From positions 62,001 through 126,000 of the forward strand of contig JBQDZM010000004.1 of assembly GCA_052108535.1 (NCBI GenBank): a stretch of 64,000 bases of DNA. Direction: 5' to 3'. The notes beneath the pieces were generated by a model. The model ran no database searches. It worked only from the letters and a program-made list of their open reading frames with translations, and was not told the origin of the DNA. Both the position numbers and the translations under genes were made by a program. The stretch is from Galactobacter sp052108535. Its GTDB lineage: Bacteria; Actinomycetota; Actinomycetes; Actinomycetales; Micrococcaceae. Positions within the stretch are counted from its first letter, which is position 1. The number at the start of each line of letters is the position of its first letter. Positions 51,196 to 60,090 of the stretch are shown one piece after another.

Positions 51196-52121
51196 ATCTG
51201 TCCCCGCGACACCCCCGTCCAGCCCGGTCTCCCAAGCCCGGGATTGACCCTCCGGCCGGTGCGCGAGCAACCCCTGCGCAGCCGGCCAATCGTCGGCCCG
51301 CGCTGGCCAGCCTCGCTCCCGCCAAGCTGAGTCCTGCTCGTCCCGCGCTGGCTCGGCTGGGTCGCGCTGAGCCCGCACTTGTTCGACTCGGTCGCGCTGA
51401 GCCCGCACTTGCTCGGATCGGTCGTGCGGGGCTTGTTCAGCCGTCGCCTGGTTACCCGTGGCCTGGCCGACCCGGGTCAGGCCGCCCAGGACCTTGGCAC
51501 TGGGCCGCCCTCATTTGCTTGGTGATGACCCTGGTGGGGCCATCCGCCGCTTCGGGCCAGCCGAACCCGGACGGCCAGCAGCCACCGGTTGCCGCGCGTG
51601 CGGTGGCGAACCGCGATGCTGAAAAAGTGGGGGCGCTCCGTGCGGCGCTGACGGCGAGCGCGAAGGGTGTCCCGCCCGTGGGACGGGCGCCTGCACCGGG
51701 TGAATCGTGGGAGGCGGTGGGGATGACGCAGGACTTCGATCCGCCAGCCGTGCGGTGGAACGCGGGGCATCGTGGGGTGGACCTCACGGCCGCGCAGGAT
51801 GCGGAGGTTGTGGCGCCAGCCGCCGGAACCGTCTCCTTCGCAGGGTCGGTGGCTGGGCGTCCCACCGTCTCCATCGAGGTGGGAGGAGGTTGGCGCACCA
51901 CGTTGGAGCCGGTGTCCACGGAGTTGAAGAAGGGAGACCGGGTGTCGGTCGGGCAGGTGGTGGGGACCGTGGAGACCGGCGGTCATTGCAGTGGCACCTG
52001 CGTCCACTGGGGCTTGGTGTCCGGATCCGGGCACAGTTCCACCTACCGCGATCCCCGCACCTTGGTGGCAGATCTACGGCCGTCCGTCCTCTACCGGGAC
52101 CGCAATACCCCGCCGTCGTGA
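51174..52121 (+). CDS. M23 family (LytM-type) metallopeptidase
   Basis: A 315-residue peptidase. The catalytic domain (about 180-310) keeps the zinc ligands: HRGVDL (His and Asp) and CVHWGL in the place of the usual HLH motif, a form common in actinobacterial M23 proteins near rpsB. A hydrophobic signal segment begins only at about residue 108; before it lies a Pro/Arg/Ala-rich stretch with a tandem LGRAEPALxR repeat. No better start codon exists between that stretch and the hydrophobic segment, so the ATG at 51174 is kept with reserve. It likely cuts peptidoglycan cross-bridges outside the membrane. Confidence 0.8.
   Translation: MIRSAPPYLSPRHPRPARSPKPGIDPPAGARATPAQPANRRPALASLAPAKLSPARPALARLGRAEPALVRLGRAEPALARIGRAGLVQPSPGYPWPGRPGSGRPGPWHWAALICLVMTLVGPSAASGQPNPDGQQPPVAARAVANRDAEKVGALRAALTASAKGVPPVGRAPAPGESWEAVGMTQDFDPPAVRWNAGHRGVDLTAAQDAEVVAPAAGTVSFAGSVAGRPTVSIEVGGGWRTTLEPVSTELKKGDRVSVGQVVGTVETGGHCSGTCVHWGLVSGSGHSSTYRDPRTLVADLRPSVLYRDRNTPPS
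51349..51430 (+). repeat. 30-bp tandem repeat inside the M23 gene
   Basis: GGTCGCGCTGAGCCCGCACTT recurs with a 30-bp period (two full copies and a partial third), giving LGRAEPALxR units. The unit is a multiple of three, so copy-number change would keep the frame. Confidence 0.7.
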
Positions 52122-52186
52122 CCGTCCTCGGCTGGGGCCACTCTCCCCTACTGCCGACCATGTCCACATGGCAGCTAGTCCCCCCT

Positions 52187-52200
52187 CCCCCCCCCCCCCC
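52187..52200. repeat. Run of 14 C between the M23 and epimerase genes
   Basis: Fourteen consecutive C, preceded by CCCCCCT, in the gap between converging genes. Homopolymers of this length slip easily in replication and in sequencing. Confidence 0.85.
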
Positions 52201-52210
52201 AGATGCAGCA

Positions 52211-52273
52211 CGGGACCAGGTTTCCACGAGACATGCACCGAACAGGCGCACGTCCCACGGAAACCTGGTCCCG
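52211..52273. terminator. Long inverted repeat between converging M23 and epimerase genes
   Basis: CGGGACCAGGTTTCC (52211-52225) and its exact complement (52259-52273) enclose 33 bases. It lies between two convergent stops and suits a bidirectional terminator. Confidence 0.6.
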
Positions 52274-52298
52274 CGTGAGGCGAAGACCCAGAAAATAG

Positions 52299-53252
52299 TC
52301 AGTCGCCGATGGCAGTGAGCAGCCAGGAGGCCTTCGCGTGTTCGTCCGCGTCGAGCCGGATCACGTCGGTCCCGGAGTTGAAGGCACCAGGCGGGCAGGT
52401 CATGGGCTCCACGGCGAGACCGGTGCGACTGACCGCCGGATCGGGCAGGTCTGCCGTGTGAATCTGGACCCAAGGGCAGGCCGCATCCCATGACATCTCC
52501 ACGCCGACGCCGGCGACGTCGGTCAGGCGCACGCGGGCCAGCCCGTCGTCGTCGCGGTGCAGATCGGTGAAGGCATGATCAATGAAGGTTTCCCCGATGG
52601 CCGATGCCGCCCGGAAGTTGAAGCCATGCTCGGAGACCGGTGACGTGCCGGTCGGGACCAAGCGGTCCTCCGTCACCGTTTGCACGGTGTCCGCAGGCAG
52701 GGTCAGCTGCCAAGCATTCACGGGTTCGTGGGCACCGGGCTCGGAGGGGGCAACCAAGTATGAATGCGATCCCCAGCCGAAGGGGGCGGGGCCTCCTGCC
52801 AGCAGTTCGGCCGACACCGAGGTGGTGAGCCCATCCTCCCCAAGCCGATACTCGACGTCCACCTGCACGCGATGCGGGTAACCGGTGCGGGGCTCAACGA
52901 CGGCGCGTAGGTGGGCGGCGCGTGCGGACACGGTCACCACCTCGAAGTCGAACCACACCAGCAGGCCGTGCAGCGCGTGACCTCGTGCGGGCTCGCTGAC
53001 CTCCAGCTCCCGGTCCTCCCCGTCCCAGCTGTACTTGGCGTCGATCACGCGATTGGGCCAGGGCGCTAAGAGGATTCCCGAGTAGTTGAGGTGGAGCTCG
53101 TCGGCTCCGAACGGGCGGACCAGGTTCCGGCTGGCGTAGGTGAGTTCCCGAAGTGCCGCCCCGACGGTGGCGACGCTGGCCCGATAACCGTTGGCCTCGA
53201 GGGTGATCTGGTGTCCGGACAGCGGGACGCGAGAGGGAGAGTTGTCTGCCAT
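52299..53252 (-). CDS. Aldose 1-epimerase family protein
   Basis: A 317-residue galactose-mutarotase-fold protein that interconverts sugar anomers. NYSGILLAPWPNRV near residue 60, the histidine in RGHALHGLLVW, FGWGSHSYL and the late DLPDPAVSRTGLAVEPMTC are the family pattern; the last contains the conserved catalytic glutamate. The ATG at 53252 or 53264 is possible, neither with a strong ribosome-binding site. Placed between GH43 genes and ara genes, it probably supplies the right anomer of arabinose or another released sugar. Confidence 0.88.
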   Translation of the reverse strand: MADNSPSRVPLSGHQITLEANGYRASVATVGAALRELTYASRNLVRPFGADELHLNYSGILLAPWPNRVIDAKYSWDGEDRELEVSEPARGHALHGLLVWFDFEVVTVSARAAHLRAVVEPRTGYPHRVQVDVEYRLGEDGLTTSVSAELLAGGPAPFGWGSHSYLVAPSEPGAHEPVNAWQLTLPADTVQTVTEDRLVPTGTSPVSEHGFNFRAASAIGETFIDHAFTDLHRDDDGLARVRLTDVAGVGVEMSWDAACPWVQIHTADLPDPAVSRTGLAVEPMTCPPGAFNSGTDVIRLDADEHAKASWLLTAIGD

Positions 53253-53308
53253 AAGGGCCAGCATATCCGCTTGTCTCAGCCCCTGATCACGGCTTGTCCA
53301 CCGCGATT

Positions 53309-53320
53309 GTTACCGGTAAC
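53309..53320. promoter_or_regulatory. Perfect LacI-type palindrome upstream of the second GH43 gene
   Basis: GTTACCGGTAAC is a perfect 12-bp palindrome 58 bases upstream of the GTG start. A second inverted repeat, GGTGACAC/GTGTCACC (53328-53335 and 53349-53356), follows it in the leader. The near-identical site at 47233 suggests shared control. Confidence 0.6.
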
Positions 53321-53378
53321 GTTAGCCGGTGACACGCGCCACATATCTGTGTCACCAAACTCGATGAGGAGTCCAAAC

Positions 53379-56300
53379 GTGAAACCACGCACGCGAAGGT
53401 GCGGGGCGCTGATAGCCGCGCTCTCCCTGACCGCAGCGGGCCTACCCGCGCTAGCGGCACCAGCCGGCGCGACACCGGCAGCCGGTCCGCAACCATCTCA
53501 ACTCTCGGTCCCAGCCGCTCCTGCGGCGTCGGAGACCCCGGAGGCGTACCTCTTCGCCTACTTCACGGCAGACAGCGTGGCCGGAGAGAAGATCTCCCTC
53601 GCCGTCTCCGACGGGAACAACGCTCAGAAATGGATCGGTCTCAACGACAGTGAGCCCATCCTTGAATCGGACAAGGGAACCAAGGGCCTGCGCGACCCGT
53701 TCATCATCCGCTCCCCCGAGAACGATAAGTTCTACATGATCGCCACCGATCTCTCGATCGGTCGGACCGGGGACTGGAACGGATCTCAGCGGCAAGGTTC
53801 CCGCTATATCGAGATCTGGGAATCCACCGACCTGGTTGACTGGGGCCAGCAGCGTCACGTCGAGCTCGCCCCAGAAAACGCCCGGAACCTGTGGGCGCCG
53901 GAGGCGTACTGGGACGACGAGCGCGAGGAATACGTGGTGTTCTGGGCCTCCAAGCTCTACGGGCCGGAGGATCCGGACCACACGCAGACCTCACCGGCGC
54001 AGACCATGATGTATGCGACCACCAAGGATTTCACAACCTTCAGCGAACCCAAGGTCTGGCAGAACACGGGAGTCTCCCGCATCGATTCCACGGTGCTCAA
54101 GGACGGCGACACCTACCACCGGTTCACCAAGGATGAGGCGCAATCGCAAAACTGTGGCGGCCCGGACATCTTCGCCGAGACCTCCACGGATCTGACTCAG
54201 GTCACCACCGCGGACAATGGCTGGGTGATGGGCGAGAAGTGCATCGGCCACAACGCCGGCACCGGCGGCGTCGAGGGCCCCACGGTCTTCAAGGCCAACC
54301 CGGGCGATGTCAACGGTGAGGGCTTCTACCTGTTTGTTGACGAGCACGGCGGGCGCAAGTACCTGCCGCTGAAGGCCGACGCGCTGGATGGGGATTGGGA
54401 GGCCGTCACCAACATCAGCCTTCCCAATCCGGCACCGCGTCATGGCACGGTCCTGCCGATCACCGAGTCAGAGCGCCAGGCGCTGCTGGCCGCCTACCCA
54501 GAGAATGGCGAGAATCCCGACCCGATTGAAAAGGGTCAGCTGCTGCACTACGACTTCTCCGACCTGGATTCCGCAGGCAACGGCGCCACCATCAAGGACC
54601 AGTCCGACCAGGGCAATGACGCCACCGTCAAGGGAACCGGTGCCACCGTGTCCGACGGCGTGCTGAGCCTCCCCGGCGGCGCGTCCAATTCGGGCGCCGC
54701 ACACTTGGAAATCCCCCGCGGCACGTTCGACTGGCAGGACACCCTGACCATCAACATGTGGCTCAAGAACCAGACCCCGGCGGGCAACTACGCCGCCATG
54801 TTCTTCGGTTCAGAGGCCAATCCCCCAGCAGACTACTGGCTGCTCAACCCGTCCAACCCAGACGGCCGATTCAAGTCGGTCATCACGAATCAGCGCAATG
54901 CCAGCGCCCCGTGGGGCACCGAATCCGGGATCTCGCCGACGACGGCGTCCAAGGGCATCCCCGGCCCCAAGACCAGCGGCGACTTCTCGCTCTACACCAC
55001 GGTGATCGAGCCCGGGAAGCTGACCGGCTACTTGGATGGCGAGAAGATTGGCACCGTCGATACGGGCCGCTCCGTTAAGGACCTGGGCAAGAACCTGGTC
55101 AGCTACATCGGCAAGTCCTCCTACCCCGATGCGTACTTAAAGGGCCAAATCCGCGACGTCGAGGTGCTCGCCGAGGCCGAGTCTGATAATGAGGTCAAGC
55201 AGCGCTACCTGAAGGGCCTCGACGAGGACACGCTTCAGAGCATGCTTGAAGAGGACGCGGAGGCTCTGTCCCTGCCGGAGACCGCCATCGCGGACCTCAA
55301 CCTGCCCACCAGCGGGGCCAACGGTTCCAGCATCGTCTGGGCCTCCGACAACGCTGACCGCATCTCGCACGACGGCACCGTCACCCGAGGCAACGACGAC
55401 GAGACTGTGACCCTCACGGCCACGCTCACCCTGGGCGGGGTGGAACACAAGAAGACCTTCAAGGTGACCGTTCTCTCCAGCGATCCCAGCAATGACGTGG
55501 ACTACGCCGCCGAGAACTTCAGCGTGGGGACCACCCAGGCCTGGGAGGACCTCACCCTCGTGGACGAGTTCGAGGGCACCAAGGTGACCTGGGCGTCGTC
55601 GGACACAGATGCCATCGCAAGCGATGGCAAGGTGACCCGAGGCAACAAGGCGCACAAGGTCACGCTGTCCGCCACCTTCAGCCTCAACGGAGTCAGCACC
55701 AAGCGCGACTTCGAGATCACGGTGCTGGCCGAGGACGCGGGCAGCGTGGACGCCTACACCGTTGAGGGCAACAGCAAGGCCACTGACGTGCTTCACCTGG
55801 CCACCGCCAAGGGCGACGACGAGGCCGTGCCGGGCAATCAGGGCCGCCCCGTGCTCTACCCGACCCAGGGCACCGTCCGGATGGGATCCCCAACCCTGTT
55901 CCGTTCTCCCGCAGGCGGCTTCAACCTGCTGGCGCCCGAGATCAACAACGACGGCCCAACAGGCAACGCTTACGTGTACACGTCCAAGGACCTGGTCGCC
56001 TACGCCGACGAGTCCCTGGTCAAGCTGGCCCCGGGTCAGGCTCCGACCAATCTGGGCGTGAGCTACGACAACGCCACAGCGACCTACACGGTGGTCTTCA
56101 CCGACGCCAAGGATGGCAACCGGTACTCGGTCACGAGCACCGACCTCGCCACCTTCACCCAGGCCAAGCCGACCGCGGCGGCCAAGGCCGCGGCGTCGGG
56201 CATGGAACGCGCGCTGCCGGAGAAGACCAAGGACGTCGCCTCGGTTGCCGTTACCGCGAGTGAACTCGAGCGTGTATCCACCAAGCTGGGCCGTGTTGTT

Positions 56301-57941
56301 AACACCAAGGTCAACGTGGATTCGCCGAAGCCGGTGCAGACCGGCGCCGACGTGCCGCCCCTGCCCGAGACCGCGGATGTCGAATACAACTCCGGCTACT
56401 CCTCGACATTCCCGGTCGAGTGGGATCAGGAGGCGCTGAAGCAGGTCGACACGTCGAAGCCGGGGACCTACACGGTGCCGGGCAAGGTGTCCGCACCGAA
56501 GTACTCCGACCCCCTCGTGGAGCGTCGGGCCGACCCCGACGTCACCTTGGGCGACGACGGGTACTACTACATGACCGGTTCCTACCCGATGACCTACGAG
56601 GACGACCCTGAGGGCTACGACCGCGTGCCGCTGCGACGCGCCAAGACGATCGAGGGTCTGAAGGATGCCGAAGAGGTCGCGATCTGGCACGAGAACTCCA
56701 CGCCGGACGTGAACCGATACATCTGGGCGCCGGAACTGGAGAAGATCGGTGACGACTGGTACATCCTCTTCACCGGAGGCCGCAACGGCGTATTCGACAT
56801 CCGCCCGTACATGCTCAAGTACACCGGCGAGGAATTCGCCGGGGAGGACACGCTGAACCCAGACAACTGGGAACTCATCGGCCCAGTCAAGGCCAACCCT
56901 GGCGACTCCAACGCCTTCACCAGCTTCTCACTGGACATGACCCACTTCGAGAATGCGGGGCGGCACTACCTGTCCTGGGCCGAGAAACCGGGTATGTCCG
57001 TGCTGCGCATGGCGGAGATTGACCCGATGGATCCAACCCAGCTGATCAACGACTCGATCCTGCTCTCCGAACCCACCCAGGCGTGGGAGCGCAACGACGC
57101 CCAGAATCAGCAGGTCGACGAGGGCGCCGCCGTGATCAAGCACGACGGAAAGATCTACATGTCCTTCTCCGCCTCCACGGTGGACCGCAACTACGCGGTT
57201 GGCCTGCTGACGGCAGACGAAAACTCCGACCTGATGGATCCGGGGTCCTGGACCAAGACCGGCTACCCGATCATGACCAGCGCCGATGTGCCGGGCCAGC
57301 TCGGCACGGGGCACAACTCCTTCACCACGGACGAGTACGGCAATCCGGTGATCGTGTTCCACTCCCGCACCGAGAACGACTCATCCAACCCGGGCGAAGC
57401 CACCGACGAGGGACTCTTCGACCCCCGCCGCCACGCACGCGCCAAGACCGTGCACTTCGATGTGGACGGTGCCCCGGTGTTCAACATGACTCCGGAGGAG
57501 GAGCTCGATCCCGAGTTGGCCGACGTGGCCGTGCAGGTTGTCGTCACCGCAGATGATCCTGATGAAGAGCCTGGCGATGGTGACGATGGCGATGACAACA
57601 GCGACGGTTCTGACGACGGAAACGATGCTGCTGACGGCACCGACCCTGACGACGATGCCGACTCCGATTCAGATGACAACGGAGACCACACCGCTGCCGG
57701 GTCTGATTCTGGCGACAACAACGGTTCAGCCGCGAATGGGTCTGGCACAGATGCTGGAACTAACGGTTCCGGGACCACGAGCGGATCGAATCCGTCTGAT
57801 CCTCAGGGCACTGCGTCCAACGGCGGTGGGCAGTCGCCCCTGGCCAGCACGGGCGCGCAGGTCGGAGCATTGGCCGGTCTCGCGGTGCTGCTGCTTGCGG
57901 CCGGTGCGGTGCTGACTGCGCGTCGGAAGCGCAGGTCCTGA
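53379..57941 (+). CDS. Secreted, wall-anchored protein with two GH43 domains
   Basis: A 1,520-residue protein. Order: signal peptide; GH43 domain A (about 55-370; RDPFIIRS, LWAPEAYW, GVEGPTVF); LamG (about 386-600); two bacterial Ig-like domains (about 620-785); a propeller fragment (about 795-930); Big_4 (about 960-1047); GH43 domain B (about 1050-1388; RADPDV, WAPELEKI, DEGAAVIKHDG). A long Asp/Ser/Gly/Asn linker, LASTG at 1488, a membrane helix and RRKRRS follow. Both GH43 domains keep a plausible catalytic Asp and Glu. The GTG at 53379 was chosen because GAGGAG lies 7 bases upstream. The C-terminal half is paralogous to the first GH43 protein. Arabinofuranosidase or arabinanase activity is inferred. 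Confidence 0.9.
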   Translation: MKPRTRRCGALIAALSLTAAGLPALAAPAGATPAAGPQPSQLSVPAAPAASETPEAYLFAYFTADSVAGEKISLAVSDGNNAQKWIGLNDSEPILESDKGTKGLRDPFIIRSPENDKFYMIATDLSIGRTGDWNGSQRQGSRYIEIWESTDLVDWGQQRHVELAPENARNLWAPEAYWDDEREEYVVFWASKLYGPEDPDHTQTSPAQTMMYATTKDFTTFSEPKVWQNTGVSRIDSTVLKDGDTYHRFTKDEAQSQNCGGPDIFAETSTDLTQVTTADNGWVMGEKCIGHNAGTGGVEGPTVFKANPGDVNGEGFYLFVDEHGGRKYLPLKADALDGDWEAVTNISLPNPAPRHGTVLPITESERQALLAAYPENGENPDPIEKGQLLHYDFSDLDSAGNGATIKDQSDQGNDATVKGTGATVSDGVLSLPGGASNSGAAHLEIPRGTFDWQDTLTINMWLKNQTPAGNYAAMFFGSEANPPADYWLLNPSNPDGRFKSVITNQRNASAPWGTESGISPTTASKGIPGPKTSGDFSLYTTVIEPGKLTGYLDGEKIGTVDTGRSVKDLGKNLVSYIGKSSYPDAYLKGQIRDVEVLAEAESDNEVKQRYLKGLDEDTLQSMLEEDAEALSLPETAIADLNLPTSGANGSSIVWASDNADRISHDGTVTRGNDDETVTLTATLTLGGVEHKKTFKVTVLSSDPSNDVDYAAENFSVGTTQAWEDLTLVDEFEGTKVTWASSDTDAIASDGKVTRGNKAHKVTLSATFSLNGVSTKRDFEITVLAEDAGSVDAYTVEGNSKATDVLHLATAKGDDEAVPGNQGRPVLYPTQGTVRMGSPTLFRSPAGGFNLLAPEINNDGPTGNAYVYTSKDLVAYADESLVKLAPGQAPTNLGVSYDNATATYTVVFTDAKDGNRYSVTSTDLATFTQAKPTAAAKAAASGMERALPEKTKDVASVAVTASELERVSTKLGRVVNTKVNVDSPKPVQTGADVPPLPETADVEYNSGYSSTFPVEWDQEALKQVDTSKPGTYTVPGKVSAPKYSDPLVERRADPDVTLGDDGYYYMTGSYPMTYEDDPEGYDRVPLRRAKTIEGLKDAEEVAIWHENSTPDVNRYIWAPELEKIGDDWYILFTGGRNGVFDIRPYMLKYTGEEFAGEDTLNPDNWELIGPVKANPGDSNAFTSFSLDMTHFENAGRHYLSWAEKPGMSVLRMAEIDPMDPTQLINDSILLSEPTQAWERNDAQNQQVDEGAAVIKHDGKIYMSFSASTVDRNYAVGLLTADENSDLMDPGSWTKTGYPIMTSADVPGQLGTGHNSFTTDEYGNPVIVFHSRTENDSSNPGEATDEGLFDPRRHARAKTVHFDVDGAPVFNMTPEEELDPELADVAVQVVVTADDPDEEPGDGDDGDDNSDGSDDGNDAADGTDPDDDADSDSDDNGDHTAAGSDSGDNNGSAANGSGTDAGTNGSGTTSGSNPSDPQGTASNGGGQSPLASTGAQVGALAGLAVLLLAAGAVLTARRKRRS

Positions 57942-57955
57942 CACCCAGCTGAAGT

Positions 57956-58000
57956 AAAGAACTCCAGTGCATGGACGCTCTCCATGCACTGGAGTTCTTT
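57956..58000 (+). terminator. Strong terminator after the second GH43 gene
   Basis: A perfect 20-bp stem (57956-57975 with 57981-58000) with a CGCTC loop. The 3' arm ends in TTCTTT and is followed by CTTG, 14 bases past the stop codon. Confidence 0.85.
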
Positions 58001-58049
58001 CTTGCCCTGGGTGCCAACGGTCAGGTGCTCCACACTGTAGCGACCAGGG

Positions 58050-58520
58050 CCCATTCCCGAACCACTTCTGCAGCGTCCCACGAACTCCCGAACACTTTCT
58101 GCCGAGTAGCCCCCCCCCCCCCCCAAACCCAGCAGAACATGTTCGCGAACCAGGCGCACCCAGCGCAACTGATTCGCGAACCCCACGCAGCTGCCTCCCG
58201 AACCACTTTTGCAGAGTGCCTCAGACTCCCGAACACTTTCCGCCGAGTAAGAGCCGCTCAACTCAGCAGAACATGTTCGGGAACCAGGCCCACCCTGCAC
58301 AACTGATTCGCGAACCCCACGCAGCTGCCTCCCGACTCACTTTTGCAGAGTGCCTCAGACTCCCGAACCACTTTTGCAGAGTACCGCCGGCTCGCGAACA
58401 CTTTCTGCCGAGTAGGAGCCCCCAAACTCAGCAGAACATGTTCGGGAACCAGGCCCGCCCAGCACAACTGATTCGCGAACCCCACGCAGCAGCTTCCCGA
58501 CTCACTTCTGCAGAGCGGCA
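58050..58520. repeat. BIME-like array of alternating inverted repeats
   Basis: About 470 bp made of one short element (about 20-24 bp, core TTCGGGA) in alternating orientation. Four forms recur in order: A (CCCGAACCACTTTTGCAGAG), B (CCCGAACACTTTCTGCCGAG), C (CAGCAGAACATGTTCGGGAA) and D (CAACTGATTCGCGAACC). The order is ABCD, ABCD, AABCD, A. B and C face each other and can pair (about 19 of 22), as can D and A. The third copy has an extra A. A 15-C run fills the B-C loop of the first copy. It fills the 646-bp gap between the second GH43 gene and araA, apart from the two terminators. Confidence 0.8.
58110..58124. repeat. Run of 15 C inside the repeat array
   Basis: Fifteen consecutive C in the loop between the first B and C elements, where the other copies carry 14-base mixed sequence. 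Together with the 14-C run at 52187 it is one of two such tracts in the window. Confidence 0.85.
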
Positions 58521-58526
58521 ACGAAA

Positions 58527-58560
58527 AGGGCCCGCACCCTCAACAGAGGATGCGGGCCCT
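58527..58560 (-). terminator. Rho-independent terminator after araA
   Basis: AGGGCCCGCA and TGCGGGCCCT pair, with an inner CCTC/GAGG stem, and are followed on the minus strand by TTTTCG. It lies 27 bases past the araA stop. Confidence 0.8.
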
Positions 58561-58587
58561 GCCCATACAACGACGAAGAGCCTCAGA

Positions 58588-60090
58588 TCAACGCGTGACC
58601 TTGGCGATCGCGTCGTTGTAGCGCAGCTCGTTGAGGAAGCCGGGGACGGTGGTGCCCTCGCCGATCTCCACGAGTTCGATGCCGGTCATGGTGGCGAAGG
58701 CGCGGAACACGTCCACACCGATGCGGCTGGTCATGACGGTGTGGTGGGCGGCGCCCGCATGCAACCAGCAGGTCGTGGAGGTCGCGAAGTCCGGCTTCGG
58801 GGACCACACGGCGTGACCAACGGGCAGCTTGGGCAGAGCGGGAGATTCCACGATGTCCACGGTGTTGGCGGTCAGACGCAGGCGGTCGCCCATGTCAGAC
58901 AGCGCGACGACCAGGCCGGGCCCGGCGTCCGCCGCGAAGACCAGGCGCACGGGGTCGTCCTTGTCGCCGATGTCCAGCGGGTGAATCTCCAACTTCGCCC
59001 GAGACGTGGTCAGGGAGGGCGCGACCTCCAGCATGTGGGCACCAAGGATGAGCTCGGAGCCGGGGGTCAGGTCGTAGGTGTAGTCCTCCATGAGGGACTC
59101 GCCGCCGTCCAGGCCCGCACCCATGACGTGCGCCAGGCGCACCAGGATCGCGGTCTTCCAGTCACCCTCTGCGCCGAAGCCGTAGCCATCTGCCATGAGC
59201 CGCTGCACGGCCAGGCCGGGCAGCTGGCGCAGGGAGCCGAGGTCCTCGAAGTTGGTGGTGAAGGCGTGGAATCCGCCGGCTTCGAGGAAGGAACGCAGGC
59301 CCAACTCGATCGCGGCACCGTAGCGCAGCGAGTCGTGCCGGGCGGCACCGGGCAGCAGTTCCGGGGCCACGTCGTAGAGCGAAATGTACTCGGCCACCAG
59401 CGCGTCGATGTCCGTGGAAGCCACGGCATGCACGGCGTCGGCCAGCTCCGTGACGCCCCAGGTGTTGACCTCGACGCCCAGGCGGCGTTGCGCCTCGACC
59501 TTGTCGCCCTCGGTGACGGCCACGTTGCGCATGTTGTCGCCGAAGCGGGCCAGCTTCATGCCCGTCAGAGCCGCACGCCCGGCCGCGGCACGCTGCCAAG
59601 CGGAGACCTCGGCCTGCACGCGGGGGTCGGAGACGTGCCCTGACACGGTAGTGCGGGCAACGTCGAGGCGGGAGACGATGTAGCCGAACTCGCGGTCGCC
59701 GTGGGCGGCCTGGTTCAGGTTCATGAAGTCGAAGTCGATCTCGTCCCACGGCGCCGCGGCGTGAGCCTGCGTGTGCAGATGCAGCAGCGGCTTCTGCAGG
59801 GCATCGAGTCCTGCGATCCACATCTTGGCGGGGCTGAAGGTGTGCATCCAGGCGCTGACGCCGATCACTCGGTCGTCGGCGTTGGCATCCAGCGCGGCAC
59901 GGCGGATGGAGGCCGAGTCCGTGAGGACCGGCTTCCAGACCACCTTCACGGGAGTCGCTGCATCCAGCTGCTCAGCGATCGCGGCAGACTGCTCGGCGAC
60001 CTGACGAAGGGTTTCCTCGCCGTAGAGCCCCTGGCTGCCGGTCAGGAACCAGACCTCGTAGCCGTCGAGCGGGTTGGTGGTCTCAGCCAT
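58588..60090 (-). CDS. araA: L-arabinose isomerase
   Basis: A 500-residue enzyme that converts L-arabinose to L-ribulose, the first step of arabinose use in the cytoplasm. It begins EVWFLTGSQGLYGEETL, the family N-terminus, and has the usual length; MHTFSPAKMWIAGL and the metal/active-site region around AEGDWKTA and GAHMLEVAPSL are present. CCAGGAGG upstream supports the ATG at 60090. The start lies 8 bases inside the end of araD, so the two are coupled. It is the last gene of the operon. Confidence 0.96.
   Translation of the reverse strand: MAETTNPLDGYEVWFLTGSQGLYGEETLRQVAEQSAAIAEQLDAATPVKVVWKPVLTDSASIRRAALDANADDRVIGVSAWMHTFSPAKMWIAGLDALQKPLLHLHTQAHAAAPWDEIDFDFMNLNQAAHGDREFGYIVSRLDVARTTVSGHVSDPRVQAEVSAWQRAAAGRAALTGMKLARFGDNMRNVAVTEGDKVEAQRRLGVEVNTWGVTELADAVHAVASTDIDALVAEYISLYDVAPELLPGAARHDSLRYGAAIELGLRSFLEAGGFHAFTTNFEDLGSLRQLPGLAVQRLMADGYGFGAEGDWKTAILVRLAHVMGAGLDGGESLMEDYTYDLTPGSELILGAHMLEVAPSLTTSRAKLEIHPLDIGDKDDPVRLVFAADAGPGLVVALSDMGDRLRLTANTVDIVESPALPKLPVGHAVWSPKPDFATSTTCWLHAGAAHHTVMTSRIGVDVFRAFATMTGIELVEIGEGTTVPGFLNELRYNDAIAKVTR

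Noticed and set aside
58050..58520. CRISPR array
   Set aside because: The elements alternate in orientation, vary in sequence and have no unique equal-length spacers; no cas genes are in the window.
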